Shown here one piece after another: positions 1 through 5,157 of a DNA stretch of 7,339 nucleotides; the first letter of the stretch is position 1, and every line of letters starts with the position of its first letter. The DNA is from Planctomycetota bacterium (GTDB lineage Bacteria; Planctomycetota; Phycisphaerae; UBA1845). Both the position numbers and the translations under genes were made by a program. The stretch covers positions 1 to 7,339 of the forward strand of contig JADFRH010000117.1 in NCBI GenBank assembly GCA_022561415.1, in the 5' to 3' direction. The notes under the pieces are model-generated. The model was not told the origin of the DNA, did not search any database, and worked only from the letters and a program-made list of their open reading frames with translations.

Positions 1-66
1 TGATCAATTCATGAAAACAAGCGGAGAGGTGACGACCAGCCGGAGTCGAACGAAGCCCCCCCAACC

Positions 67-73
67 AAAGGAG
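67..73 (+). promoter_or_regulatory. Ribosome binding site deciding the sigma factor start
   Basis: AAAGGAG sits 9 nt before the ATG at 83. The upstream in-frame ATG at 11 has only 10 nt of sequence before it in the window, with no Shine-Dalgarno there. A second in-frame ATG at 98 lies in a 15-nt duplication and has no ribosome binding site of its own. Confidence 0.65.
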
Positions 74-82
74 CGGTTCACG

Positions 83-904
83 ATGCCCACGAAGACGATG
101 CCCACCAAGACGAAGACCACGAAGACAAACACCAAGCCCGACACGATCGAGACGATGTGGAAGCGATACCTCTCAACGCGCGCGGTCGAGCTGCGGAACA
201 AGATCGTCGTTCACTACAGCCCGCTGGTACACTCCCACGCCGCTCGGCTTTCTCGAAGGCTTCCCGCCCAGGTCTCGTACGACGAGATTTGCAGCGCCGC
301 CTTTGATGGTCTGATCGAAGCGGTCGAGGCCTACGACCCCGAGCGAAAGGCGAAGTTCGAGACGTTCTGCCAGCAGCGCATCTCCGGCGCGGTGATGGAC
401 TGGCTCCGAAGTCTCGACCCGCAGAGCCGGACCGTTCGAACGTTTGAAAAGAAACGCATGCTCGCCAAGGAAGCGCTGGGCAGCGATCTCGAATTTGGAC
501 CGTCGCAGGCGGATGTGGCCAAGCGTCTGAGCATCAGCTTCGATCGATACGACTACCTCTGCCGGCTCTCGCAGCTTGGCAAGGAAGTCCATCTCAGCGC
601 CATGGAGCCGTCCGGCGGTCGCCAAGCCGATGGATCGTCACACACGTGGGACGTGCGCGACGTGAAGACCGAAGATCCGGCCGTCAAAGTTTCGCGCGAG
701 ATACTGGCCGAGCACCTGACCAAGGGGCTTGCCCGCGAGGAACGGCTTGTCCTCATGCTCTACTACTTCGAGCAAATGACGATGGCGGAAATCGGCAGCG
801 TTCTGGATCTCTCGGAGTCCCGCGTCAGCCAGATCCACAAAGAGATTCTCTTGCGCCTTCGGCACCGCTTCGCCGGTACGCTGTGCGAAGAACTCGTCGC
901 CTGA
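83..904 (+). CDS. FliA/WhiG-type RNA polymerase sigma factor
   Basis: A 273-residue sigma-70 family protein that would direct core RNA polymerase to a subset of promoters. Residues about 40-118 form region 2, with the FliA/WhiG-style run YDEICSAAFDGLIEAVEAYD, then KFETFCQQRISGAVMDWLRSLD. Region 3 is about 130-172. Region 4 is about 212-262, with the helix-turn-helix MTMAEIGSVLDLSESRVSQIH. There is no region 1.1, as expected for this group. I chose the ATG at 83 because AAAGGAG lies 9 nt upstream; the frame is also open from an ATG at 11, which would add 24 residues. The first 18 residues are a Thr/Lys/Pro-rich tail (MPTKTMPTKTKTTKTNTK) absent from typical FliA. No flagellar or sporulation gene is in the window, so the regulon is unknown. 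Family assignment is firm; equivalence to flagellar sigma-28 is not shown. Confidence 0.93.
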   Translation: MPTKTMPTKTKTTKTNTKPDTIETMWKRYLSTRAVELRNKIVVHYSPLVHSHAARLSRRLPAQVSYDEICSAAFDGLIEAVEAYDPERKAKFETFCQQRISGAVMDWLRSLDPQSRTVRTFEKKRMLAKEALGSDLEFGPSQADVAKRLSISFDRYDYLCRLSQLGKEVHLSAMEPSGGRQADGSSHTWDVRDVKTEDPAVKVSREILAEHLTKGLAREERLVLMLYYFEQMTMAEIGSVLDLSESRVSQIHKEILLRLRHRFAGTLCEELVA

Positions 905-966
905 GTCTCACACGACCGCCGTATCCCGCCTGGGAGATTGGCGCAGGTCCGCCCCACCGCGGTCCC

Positions 967-995
967 TTGTGATCGCGCCGCGTATGTTCTACGAT
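967..995 (+). promoter_or_regulatory. Possible promoter for truA, leaderless
   Basis: TTGTGA (967-972) and TACGAT (990-995) are 17 nt apart, and each matches the sigma70 consensus at 4 of 6 positions. Transcription would begin about 6-8 nt past the -10 box, that is at or within 2 nt of the truA ATG at 1003. This would fit the missing Shine-Dalgarno. Both boxes are weak and chance matches are common, so this is a suggestion only. The rest of the 98-nt gap after the sigma gene shows nothing else. Confidence 0.3.
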
Positions 996-1002
996 CGCGC
1001 GG

Positions 1003-1809
1003 ATGGAGCGCACGCTTCTTCTTCGAATCGCCTACGATGGGACCGACTTTCACGGCTGGCAGACGCAACCGGGTCAGCGCACGGTTCAGGCTGAAATCGA
1101 GGCGGCACTGCGGCGCGTGGTTCGCCATCCGGTCAACCTCGTCGGTAGCGGCCGCACGGACGCGGGCGTTCATGCGGCCGGCCAGACCGCGAGCTTCGTT
1201 TCCACCTGCGTCATCCCATCAGGACGACTCAAACATGCCCTCGGAGCCCGCATTGCGCGCGACCTCGCCATCGTCGACGTGCGCGACGTGCAACCCGGCT
1301 TCGACGCCAGACAGCACGCCGTCAGCAAGTTGTATCGCTACCGTATCCACGCCGCGCAGCACCGCAGCGTGGATCGCCTAGCCCAGCGATACACGTATCA
1401 CGTATGGGATCCGCTTGACGTGGACGCGATGCGAGCGGCCTCGCGGTATTTCGTCGGAACGCTCGACTTCACCTCATTCGTCGCCACGGCCTCTCCGGTG
1501 GAATGCAAGGTCCGAACGATTCTGCGCTGCGATGTCGAACGTCATCAGGATGAGATTCGTATTGACGTCGAGGGGACCGGCTTTCTCTACAGGCAGGTAC
1601 GCAACATGGTCGGAACGCTGCTCAGCGTCGGTTGGGGACGGTGGAAACCCGAGCACGTCGCGAAGATTCTGGAAGATCGCGATCGTAATAGCGCCGGCCC
1701 CACAGCGCCGGCCCACGGACTGTGCCTTCAATGGCTCCGGTATCCGCCGGAAATGTTGACACCGCCTCAACCGGTCGTTGCGGCCGAGGTGGAACCGCGC
1801 GGCGTTTGA
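1003..1809 (+). CDS. truA: tRNA pseudouridine synthase A
   Basis: TruA converts uridine to pseudouridine at positions 38-40 of the tRNA anticodon arm (known for the family); it is cytoplasmic. The 268-residue length is normal for the family. The N-terminal motif YDGTDFHGWQ is at 11-20. The signature GSGRTDAGVHA contains the catalytic Asp, D53. The conserved KLYRYRI active-site Tyr is Y111. FVGTLDFTSF is at 150-159, GTGFLYRQVRNMVGTLL at 191-207 and the closing APAHGLCLQWLRY at 236-247, so the gene is intact. The last 20 or so residues (PPQPVVAAEVEPRGV) are a proline-rich tail beyond the usual end. The start is set by the family N-terminus; no Shine-Dalgarno is visible. The glycosyltransferase follows 17 nt downstream, so co-transcription is likely although the functions are unrelated. 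Confidence 0.97.
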   Translation: MERTLLLRIAYDGTDFHGWQTQPGQRTVQAEIEAALRRVVRHPVNLVGSGRTDAGVHAAGQTASFVSTCVIPSGRLKHALGARIARDLAIVDVRDVQPGFDARQHAVSKLYRYRIHAAQHRSVDRLAQRYTYHVWDPLDVDAMRAASRYFVGTLDFTSFVATASPVECKVRTILRCDVERHQDEIRIDVEGTGFLYRQVRNMVGTLLSVGWGRWKPEHVAKILEDRDRNSAGPTAPAHGLCLQWLRYPPEMLTPPQPVVAAEVEPRGV

Positions 1810-1826
1810 AGACCTGAGCTTGGCAC

Positions 1827-3101
1827 ATGCACATCTGCCACATCATCACGCGACTGATCATCGGCGGCGCGCAGGAGAACACGGTGTTGACCTGCCGCGG
1901 CCTCGTTCAGCACGGCCACAAAGTCACGCTGATCGCCGGGCCCGAAACCGGTCCGGAGGGCTCGCTGTGGAACGAAGCCGAAGCCGCCGGGTGCGAACTG
2001 ATCACTTTGGACTCGATGCGCCGCGCCGTAAACCCGCTTCGCGATTGGCGAGCGAGGAATGAACTGACCACGCTCCTGCGAAAAGCCAAACCCGACGTCG
2101 TTCACACCCACAGCAGCAAGGCCGGCATTTTGGGTCGATCGGCCGCCGCCCACGCCGGCATTTCGGTGATCGTTCACACGATTCACGGCATGAGCTTCAA
2201 CCGCACGCAGTCTTACCTGGTTCGCAGTGCCTATCGCATGTGGGAGCTCCGAGCCGCGCGTCACACGACTGGGTTTGTGAGTGTGGCCGATGCCATGACG
2301 GATCAGGCCGTGGCGGCAGGATTGGCCCCGCGCGACCGGTTCACGACGATCCGCTCGGGCATGGAGACCGACCGCTATCGCCCCGATCCTGAGCTTCGCG
2401 CGCGCGTTCGGAAAGAAACGTCGAAACCCCGGCGCGCCGGGGTCGAAATCCCGGCGCGCCGGGACCGAAACGTTGCCGACGATGACGTGGTGGTCGGCAC
2501 GATCGCCCGGCTGTTTGTCAATAAAGGATACGAGGAAATCATCGCGGCCATGCCGGATATTGTCTCACACTGCCCAAATGTGCGGTTCGTCTGGATCGGT
2601 GACGGTGCGAATCGCGCCGAATATGAGAATCGGCTCACGTCGCTGGGCTTGAGAGATCGCGTCTATCTGACAGGCCTGCTCTCGCCAAATGAAGTCGCAG
2701 AACAGATCACCGGCTTCGACATTCTATTGCACGCGTCGAAATGGGAGGGACTCCCCCGCGCCGTGGTTCAGGGGTTACTCACCGAAGTCCCGGCCGTCAG
2801 CTTCGACAACGACGGTGCGCCGGAAGTCGTAATCTCCGACGAACAAGCTTCAAGTCAGAAAAGTCAGAAGTCAGAAGTCAGAAGTCAGAAGTCGCCAGCC
2901 GGTGGGACCGGCATTCTGGTTCCATACGGTGATATCGACGCTCTGGCTACCGCCGTGGTGACGCTTGCGCGCGACGCGGGTACGCGTCAACGCATGGGTA
3001 GCCGCGGACGTGAACGATGCCTGTCGATGTTCGACTGGCGGACGATGGTCGAACAGCTCGACGCGCTCTACAATCGCCTGTTTACACGCGGCTCTACGTA
3101 G
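1827..3101 (+). CDS. GT4-type glycosyltransferase carrying repeat insertions
   Basis: A 424-residue GT-B fold, retaining glycosyltransferase of the GT4 type. It would move a sugar from a nucleotide-sugar donor to an acceptor in cell-surface polysaccharide or lipid-linked glycan synthesis; donor and acceptor cannot be told. The N-terminal acceptor domain begins with the canonical ICHIITRLIIGGAQENT (GGAQ at 13-16), then VVHTHSSKAGILGR at 91-104 and HTIHG at 117-121. The C-terminal donor domain has VGTIARLFVNKGYEEII (223-239) and WEGLPRAVVQ (306-315). Of the EX7E motif the first Glu is E307; the second position is Gln (Q315), seen in some GT4 subgroups. Residues 199-215 and 342-355 are encoded by repeat DNA and look like insertions; the first lies near the interdomain linker, the second in the donor domain after DGAPEVV. 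Start fixed by homology; the ribosome binding site is weak. Confidence 0.9.
   Translation: MHICHIITRLIIGGAQENTVLTCRGLVQHGHKVTLIAGPETGPEGSLWNEAEAAGCELITLDSMRRAVNPLRDWRARNELTTLLRKAKPDVVHTHSSKAGILGRSAAAHAGISVIVHTIHGMSFNRTQSYLVRSAYRMWELRAARHTTGFVSVADAMTDQAVAAGLAPRDRFTTIRSGMETDRYRPDPELRARVRKETSKPRRAGVEIPARRDRNVADDDVVVGTIARLFVNKGYEEIIAAMPDIVSHCPNVRFVWIGDGANRAEYENRLTSLGLRDRVYLTGLLSPNEVAEQITGFDILLHASKWEGLPRAVVQGLLTEVPAVSFDNDGAPEVVISDEQASSQKSQKSEVRSQKSPAGGTGILVPYGDIDALATAVVTLARDAGTRQRMGSRGRERCLSMFDWRTMVEQLDALYNRLFTRGST
2420..2470 (+). repeat. Tandem 22-bp palindromic repeat inside the glycosyltransferase
   Basis: Two tandem 22-nt units run from 2420 to 2441 and from 2442 to 2463. Each is GTCGAAA followed by a GC-rich palindromic core, and a partial third unit (ACCGAAA) ends at 2470. 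The cores, CCCCGGCGCGCCGGGG (2427-2442) and TCCCGGCGCGCCGGGA (2449-2464), are perfect 16-nt palindromes centred on GGCGCGCC. The array is translated in frame as SKPRRAGVEIPARRDRN, a stretch unlike normal GT4 sequence. A third, inverted copy lies at 3263-3292. Confidence 0.85.
2852..2893 (+). repeat. AAGTCAG heptamer tandem array in the glycosyltransferase
   Basis: Four perfect AAGTCAG units run head to tail from 2861 to 2888 and end in a partial AAGTC (2889-2893). One further unit (2852-2858) is offset by an extra AA. The array totals 42 nt and is read in frame as SQKSQKSEVRSQKS. The heptamer is not a multiple of three, so any change of one unit shifts the frame. Heptamer arrays of this style are known from cyanobacterial genomes as short tandem repeats, usually outside genes. 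Confidence 0.88.
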
Positions 3102-3262
3102 ACCCTTGAGTCGGCTCCTTCTCCTGTATTGCGTGGCGAAGCCTCCTCAGAGCCGCAGCCGCAGGCAACCGAGAGAAGCCCAACCCCCGGTCCGCCGACG
3201 CACTCGGCCTCGACCCGCATTCCCGCGCCCGTTTCTGGGCTTTTCGCGTCTTACCGTTCGAC

Positions 3263-3292
3263 GTTTCGACCCCGGCGCGCTGGGGTTTCGAC
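3263..3292 (-). repeat. Dispersed inverted copy of the palindromic repeat
   Basis: Read on the minus strand this is GTCGAAA, then CCCCAGCGCGCCGGGG, then TCGAAAC. It matches the first unit in the glycosyltransferase gene (2420-2448) at all but one of 29 positions, the difference being one A/G in the core. It lies about 160 nt after the glycosyltransferase stop and about 20 nt before the promoter of the next operon. The shared flanking GTCGAAA shows that this is a repeat family and not a chance GC palindrome. Confidence 0.85.
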
Positions 3293-3297
3293 TTTTT
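3270..3297 (+). terminator. Possible weak terminator formed by the repeat
   Basis: CCCCGGCGCGCTGGGG can fold into a six-pair stem (one G-U pair) with a CGCG loop. It is followed, after seven bases, by CTTTTT (3292-3297). The U-tract is short and displaced from the stem, so termination efficiency is doubtful. Its place between the glycosyltransferase and the next promoter is where a terminator would be expected. Confidence 0.3.
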
Positions 3298-3310
3298 CCG
3301 GCAAATTCTC

Positions 3311-3340
3311 TTGACATCGCCCGGCGAGATTCGCTATTCT
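3311..3340 (+). promoter_or_regulatory. Sigma70-type promoter of the secreted-protein operon
   Basis: A perfect -35 box TTGACA (3311-3316) is separated by 18 nt from TATTCT (3335-3340), a 4/6 match to the -10 consensus. An AT-rich AAATTCTC stretch sits just upstream. Transcription would start near 3347 and give a leader of about 100 nt before the ATG at 3450. This is the best promoter-like sequence I noticed in the window and is correctly placed for the three following genes. Confidence 0.65.
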
Positions 3341-3360
3341 CAGGTTTTCGTGTGAGCGTT

Positions 3361-3376
3361 CGCACCGCTCGGTGCG
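3361..3376 (+). other. Short hairpin in the 5' leader
   Basis: CGCACC-GCTC-GGTGCG is a perfect six-pair GC-rich stem with a four-base loop, about 15 nt after the predicted transcription start. There is no following U-tract, so it is not a terminator. It could stabilise the mRNA 5' end. I see no further conserved structure indicating a riboswitch. Confidence 0.45.
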
Positions 3377-3435
3377 TCCCGCCTTCCAGGTACGATCGAA
3401 GAGGTTCGGGTTCCGGCAAACCGACAAGTCCACAT

Positions 3436-3441
3436 AGGAGG
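3436..3441 (+). promoter_or_regulatory. Strong ribosome binding site of the fibre-like gene
   Basis: AGGAGG, a perfect anti-16S match, lies 8 nt before the ATG at 3450. It is the strongest ribosome binding site noted among the window's genes and fits a highly expressed first gene of the operon. Confidence 0.8.
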
Positions 3442-3449
3442 ATTCCACG

Positions 3450-5087
3450 ATGCGCGCGCGACCTATCTTTGCTTTGCTATTTCTGGGACTGGTGTCCAAT
3501 CTTGCCCTCGGGCAGACGGCCGGGATGCTCAGCTTTCAAGGGCTGATCAAGGACGGAGGCGGCAACCCCATCAATGGGACTGTTGATCTGGAGTTCCGCA
3601 TCTACGACGCCGAGACGTTCGGCAACGTCGTCGACATGGACGGTGACGACGTCGTCGAGGATCCCGGTGACGACGTGACCAGCGTGCTCGGCCTGAGCGT
3701 CACCGACGGTATCGTCTCCACCAAGTTCGGGCCGGTACACCCGGCTGCGTTTGACGGAACGGAGCGCTGGCTCGAACTCAGCGTGGACGGCTCGCCGCTA
3801 TCGCGCGTCGAGATGGTCACGGCCCCGGCCACGGCCGAACAAGTCAACATCGCGCCTACCGGTAATGCCGCGATCAATGTCGACGCGAGCGGCAACGTAG
3901 GGATCGGGACGACGAGTCCGGCCGCTATCCTAGATGTTACTCAGGGCAATCAGTACATGCATGTACATGAATTCACATTTTATCCTCTCAACTTTGGTTT
4001 TGGCGGTGCTGACAGAGCCCGTATTAGGGTACAAAATGAAAGCAGTGGGCCTCACGCAGGCCAGAATTTCATGCAGCTGCTCACGGTTGATCCTTCTGGA
4101 ACTGGGGTTGCGAACATAACCATGTATTCTGATGGGGTTACCGGTTTTACTAGGGGCGACGTCGGCATTGGAACGATCAACCCGACGTACCCGCTACACG
4201 TGGTCGGTGACGGCTCGGACAACGCAATCCTTGCGACCGGAAAGATATCGATCAGTAAGGGTGTGAACGACTCTGGTACCGGACTGTCCGTCTCTCGAAC
4301 GACATCCGGCTCTCCTTTCTTCTTCTCCGCCAGAACGGAAGTTGACGGGAACGCCATTGACGCCTTTGGCGGCATCTTTGGGCAAGGCAATGCCACTCTC
4401 CACTTGAACAGGGACTCATCCGGCAATGTCTTGCTGGCCAACGGCGGCGGCAGGGTCGGCATCGGAACAACGGCTCCCGAAGTCAGACTGCACATAAAAG
4501 GGGGTTCTGACACTGCGCTAACGGGCGGCGGCTACCTCGTGCTCGGGTCGACCACGAGCACGAACATTTCCATCGACAACAACGAGATTATGGCCCGCAA
4601 CAACGGTGCCACCTCCACGCTCTTTCTCAACAACAACGGCGGTTCGGTGAGGGTGCGCGTGCTCCAGATCGTCGGCGCGGACCTGGCCGAGAAGTTCCCG
4701 GTCAGCGAAGAGATGAAGCCGGGCATGGTCGTCGAGATCGATCCCGACAACCCGGGCAAACTCCGCATCGCCCGAGACGGCGCCTACAACCGTCGCGTCG
4801 CCGGGGTGGTCAGTGGGGCCAACGGCTTGTCGGTCGGGGTCGTGTTGGGCTACGTGCCCGAACAGGAGGACGCACCGCCCATCGCGCTGAGCGGCCGCGT
4901 CTACGTTCAGGCCGACACGACGAACGGCCCCATTCAGGCGGGCGATCTGCTGACGACCTCCAACGCGCCCGGCCGCGCCATGAAGGTCAAGGATTACGGA
5001 AAGGCTCAGGGGGCGATCATCGGCAAAGCCATGACACCGCTCAAGGAAGGCAAGGGTTTGGTCCTGGTTCTAGTGACCCTACAGTAG
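3450..5087 (+). CDS. Secreted fibre-like protein with VGIGT repeats
   Basis: A 545-residue exported protein of unknown role. Residues 1-20 are a signal peptide (MRARP, hydrophobic FALLFLGLVSNLAL), with likely cleavage near ALG-QT. Residues about 24-135 resemble a domain common in bacterial secreted proteins (LSFQGLIKDGGGNPINGTVDLEFRIYD, then FDGTERWLELSVDG). Three repeats of the form G-x-VGIGT-xxP-xxx-L-x-V/I are at 148-163, 236-251 and 334-349, each followed by a variable module of about 70-85 residues, as in phage tail-fibre-like and surface fibre proteins. Residues about 409-545 form a conserved C-terminal domain (ADLAEKFPVSEEMKPGMVVEIDP, then GPIQAGDLLTTSNAPGRAMK and IIGKAMTPLKEGKGLVLVLV), which I recognise from many bacterial proteins but cannot assign a function; it may assist folding or trimerisation. 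First gene of the operon, 25 nt before the protease gene. An 8-residue acidic duplication lies at 60-75. Confidence 0.82.
   Translation: MRARPIFALLFLGLVSNLALGQTAGMLSFQGLIKDGGGNPINGTVDLEFRIYDAETFGNVVDMDGDDVVEDPGDDVTSVLGLSVTDGIVSTKFGPVHPAAFDGTERWLELSVDGSPLSRVEMVTAPATAEQVNIAPTGNAAINVDASGNVGIGTTSPAAILDVTQGNQYMHVHEFTFYPLNFGFGGADRARIRVQNESSGPHAGQNFMQLLTVDPSGTGVANITMYSDGVTGFTRGDVGIGTINPTYPLHVVGDGSDNAILATGKISISKGVNDSGTGLSVSRTTSGSPFFFSARTEVDGNAIDAFGGIFGQGNATLHLNRDSSGNVLLANGGGRVGIGTTAPEVRLHIKGGSDTALTGGGYLVLGSTTSTNISIDNNEIMARNNGATSTLFLNNNGGSVRVRVLQIVGADLAEKFPVSEEMKPGMVVEIDPDNPGKLRIARDGAYNRRVAGVVSGANGLSVGVVLGYVPEQEDAPPIALSGRVYVQADTTNGPIQAGDLLTTSNAPGRAMKVKDYGKAQGAIIGKAMTPLKEGKGLVLVLVTLQ
3891..4496 (+). 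repeat. Three VGIGT coding repeats of the fibre-like gene
   Basis: Coding repeats at 3891-3938, 4155-4202 and 4449-4496 specify GNVGIGTTSPAAILDV, GDVGIGTINPTYPLHV and GRVGIGTTAPEVRLHI. They are spaced 88 and 98 codons apart. The nucleotide sequences have diverged in third positions, so the copies are not recent duplicates. Each opens a new variable module. Confidence 0.8.
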
Positions 5088-5098
5088 GTTCGAGTCGC

Positions 5099-5157
5099 AA
5101 GGAGATGTTTCTATGAACACACACGAAAATAAATTCGACCTCTTCGCACGGCAGGAG
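5099..5157 (+). promoter_or_regulatory. Two alternative ribosome binding sites for the protease
   Basis: AAGGAG (5099-5104) is 8 nt before the ATG at 5113. AGGAG (5153-5157) is 6 nt before a second in-frame ATG at 5164. Both are plausible. Starting at 5164 shortens the region before the hydrophobic signal segment from 33 to 16 residues, a more usual signal peptide length; starting at 5113 keeps the stronger site. Confidence 0.55.

Larger units (their letters stand above)
3102..3449. other. Intergenic region between the two gene groups
   Basis: 348 nt without a convincing gene. Positions 3102-3260 hold nothing I recognise: open frames here have no ribosome binding site and encode Pro/Arg/Ser-rich sequence. 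The second half holds the inverted palindromic repeat (3263-3292), a promoter (3311-3340), a leader hairpin (3361-3376) and the ribosome binding site of the fibre-like gene. Confidence 0.7.

Noticed and set aside
11..82. An N-terminal extension of the sigma factor from the ATG at 11
   Set aside because: A good ribosome binding site precedes the ATG at 83, the extension has no family similarity, and only 10 nt lie upstream of position 11 in the window.
83..904. Membership of a flagellar operon for the sigma factor
   Set aside because: No flagellar gene is present; the next gene is truA, so the FliA resemblance alone does not show a flagellar role.
1767..2264. A 165-codon open frame on the minus strand
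   Set aside because: It lies opposite the well-supported truA and glycosyltransferase genes, shows no recognisable motif, and is typical of antisense frames in GC-rich DNA.
2420..2893. A CRISPR-like array
   Set aside because: Repeats are contiguous without unique spacers of regular length, are translated in frame, and no cas gene is nearby.
2965..3546. A 193-codon plus-strand frame spanning the glycosyltransferase end, the intergenic region and the fibre-gene start
   Set aside because: Arg/Pro/Ser-rich sequence with no ribosome binding site, running across the promoter and overlapping two better genes.
4052..4513. A 153-codon open frame on the minus strand opposite the fibre-like gene
   Set aside because: Pro/Ser-rich translation without motif; the plus-strand frame has a signal peptide, repeats and a conserved C-terminal domain.
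3450..5087. A prophage tail-fibre gene
   Set aside because: The protein has a signal peptide and neighbours that are exported cellular proteins; no phage structural or packaging gene is present.
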